Assembly: GCA_016217975.1 (NCBI GenBank)
Contig: JACRFH010000063.1
Location: forward strand, 1 to 43,141
Direction: 5' to 3'
Source of the DNA: Candidatus Kaiserbacteria bacterium
Lineage (GTDB): Bacteria; Patescibacteriota; Minisyncoccia; Phycocordibacterales; UBA2100
Length of the DNA stretch: 43,141 nt
In this document: in pieces, positions 43,067 through 43,141 of the stretch
Position numbering within the stretch: the first letter of the stretch is position 1
Layout of the letters: every line of letters starts with the position of its first letter
Notes under the pieces: generated by a model
What the model saw: only the letters and a program-made list of their open reading frames with translations
Database searches by the model: none
What the model was told of the DNA's origin: nothing
Made by a program: the position numbers and the translations under genes

Positions 43067-43141
43067 ATGGAGAAACGTCATATTGCGAAGAGCCACAACA
43101 CAAGCTGTTTGCTCTACCACGTCGTCCTTCCGATCAAGTAC
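43067..43141 (+). CDS. N-terminus of an IS200/REP-associated (Y1) transposase, truncated by the window end
   Basis: MEKRHIAKSHNTSCLLYHVVLPIKY; TATGCT-N6-ATG start. Confidence 0.6.
   Translation, partial: MEKRHIAKSHNTSCLLYHVVLPIKY

Overview
This 43 kb window looks like a chromosomal segment of a Candidate Phyla Radiation (Patescibacteria/Paceibacteria-like) bacterium; that lineage call is inferred from gene content and style. Housekeeping genes: rny, clpP, trigger factor, nusA, ppaC, tpiA, pgk, an HU-family gene, yraN, sppA and a type IV pilus block (pilB/pilC plus three prepilin-like genes). There are three tRNA genes: Gly-GCC, Pro-UGG and Gly-UCC. Between and inside these lie about nine toxin-antitoxin modules and several small inserted cassettes. 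The strongest candidate for an undescribed system is a ~4.3 kb integrase-less island at 3681-7976. It is bounded by a 19-bp perfect direct repeat of the tRNA-Pro 3' end. It carries a MazG-like pyrophosphohydrolase, a GIY-YIG/DUF2075-type helicase fused to a C-terminal LexA/UmuD-like (S24) autoprotease domain with a plausible Cys-Gly cleavage site, a coupled 38-aa micro-ORF missing from the ORF track, HigB, a HigA-ImmA/IrrE fusion and a small DUF5647-like protein. Other notable signals: period-7 heptamer arrays flanking the start codons of two prepilin genes; a T-box-like leader in front of an orphan small ORF; three parS-like sites near yraN; a paaX/Cas2-like cassette with inverted repeats inside the pil operon; a DUF4143 ATPase inserted beside a relic of the rny 3' end; a BrnTA cassette with relics; a pseudoknot-forming recombinase leader; and a pervasive TATAAT-N6-ATG (leaderless) arrangement. 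All calls were made by eye, with no database search.
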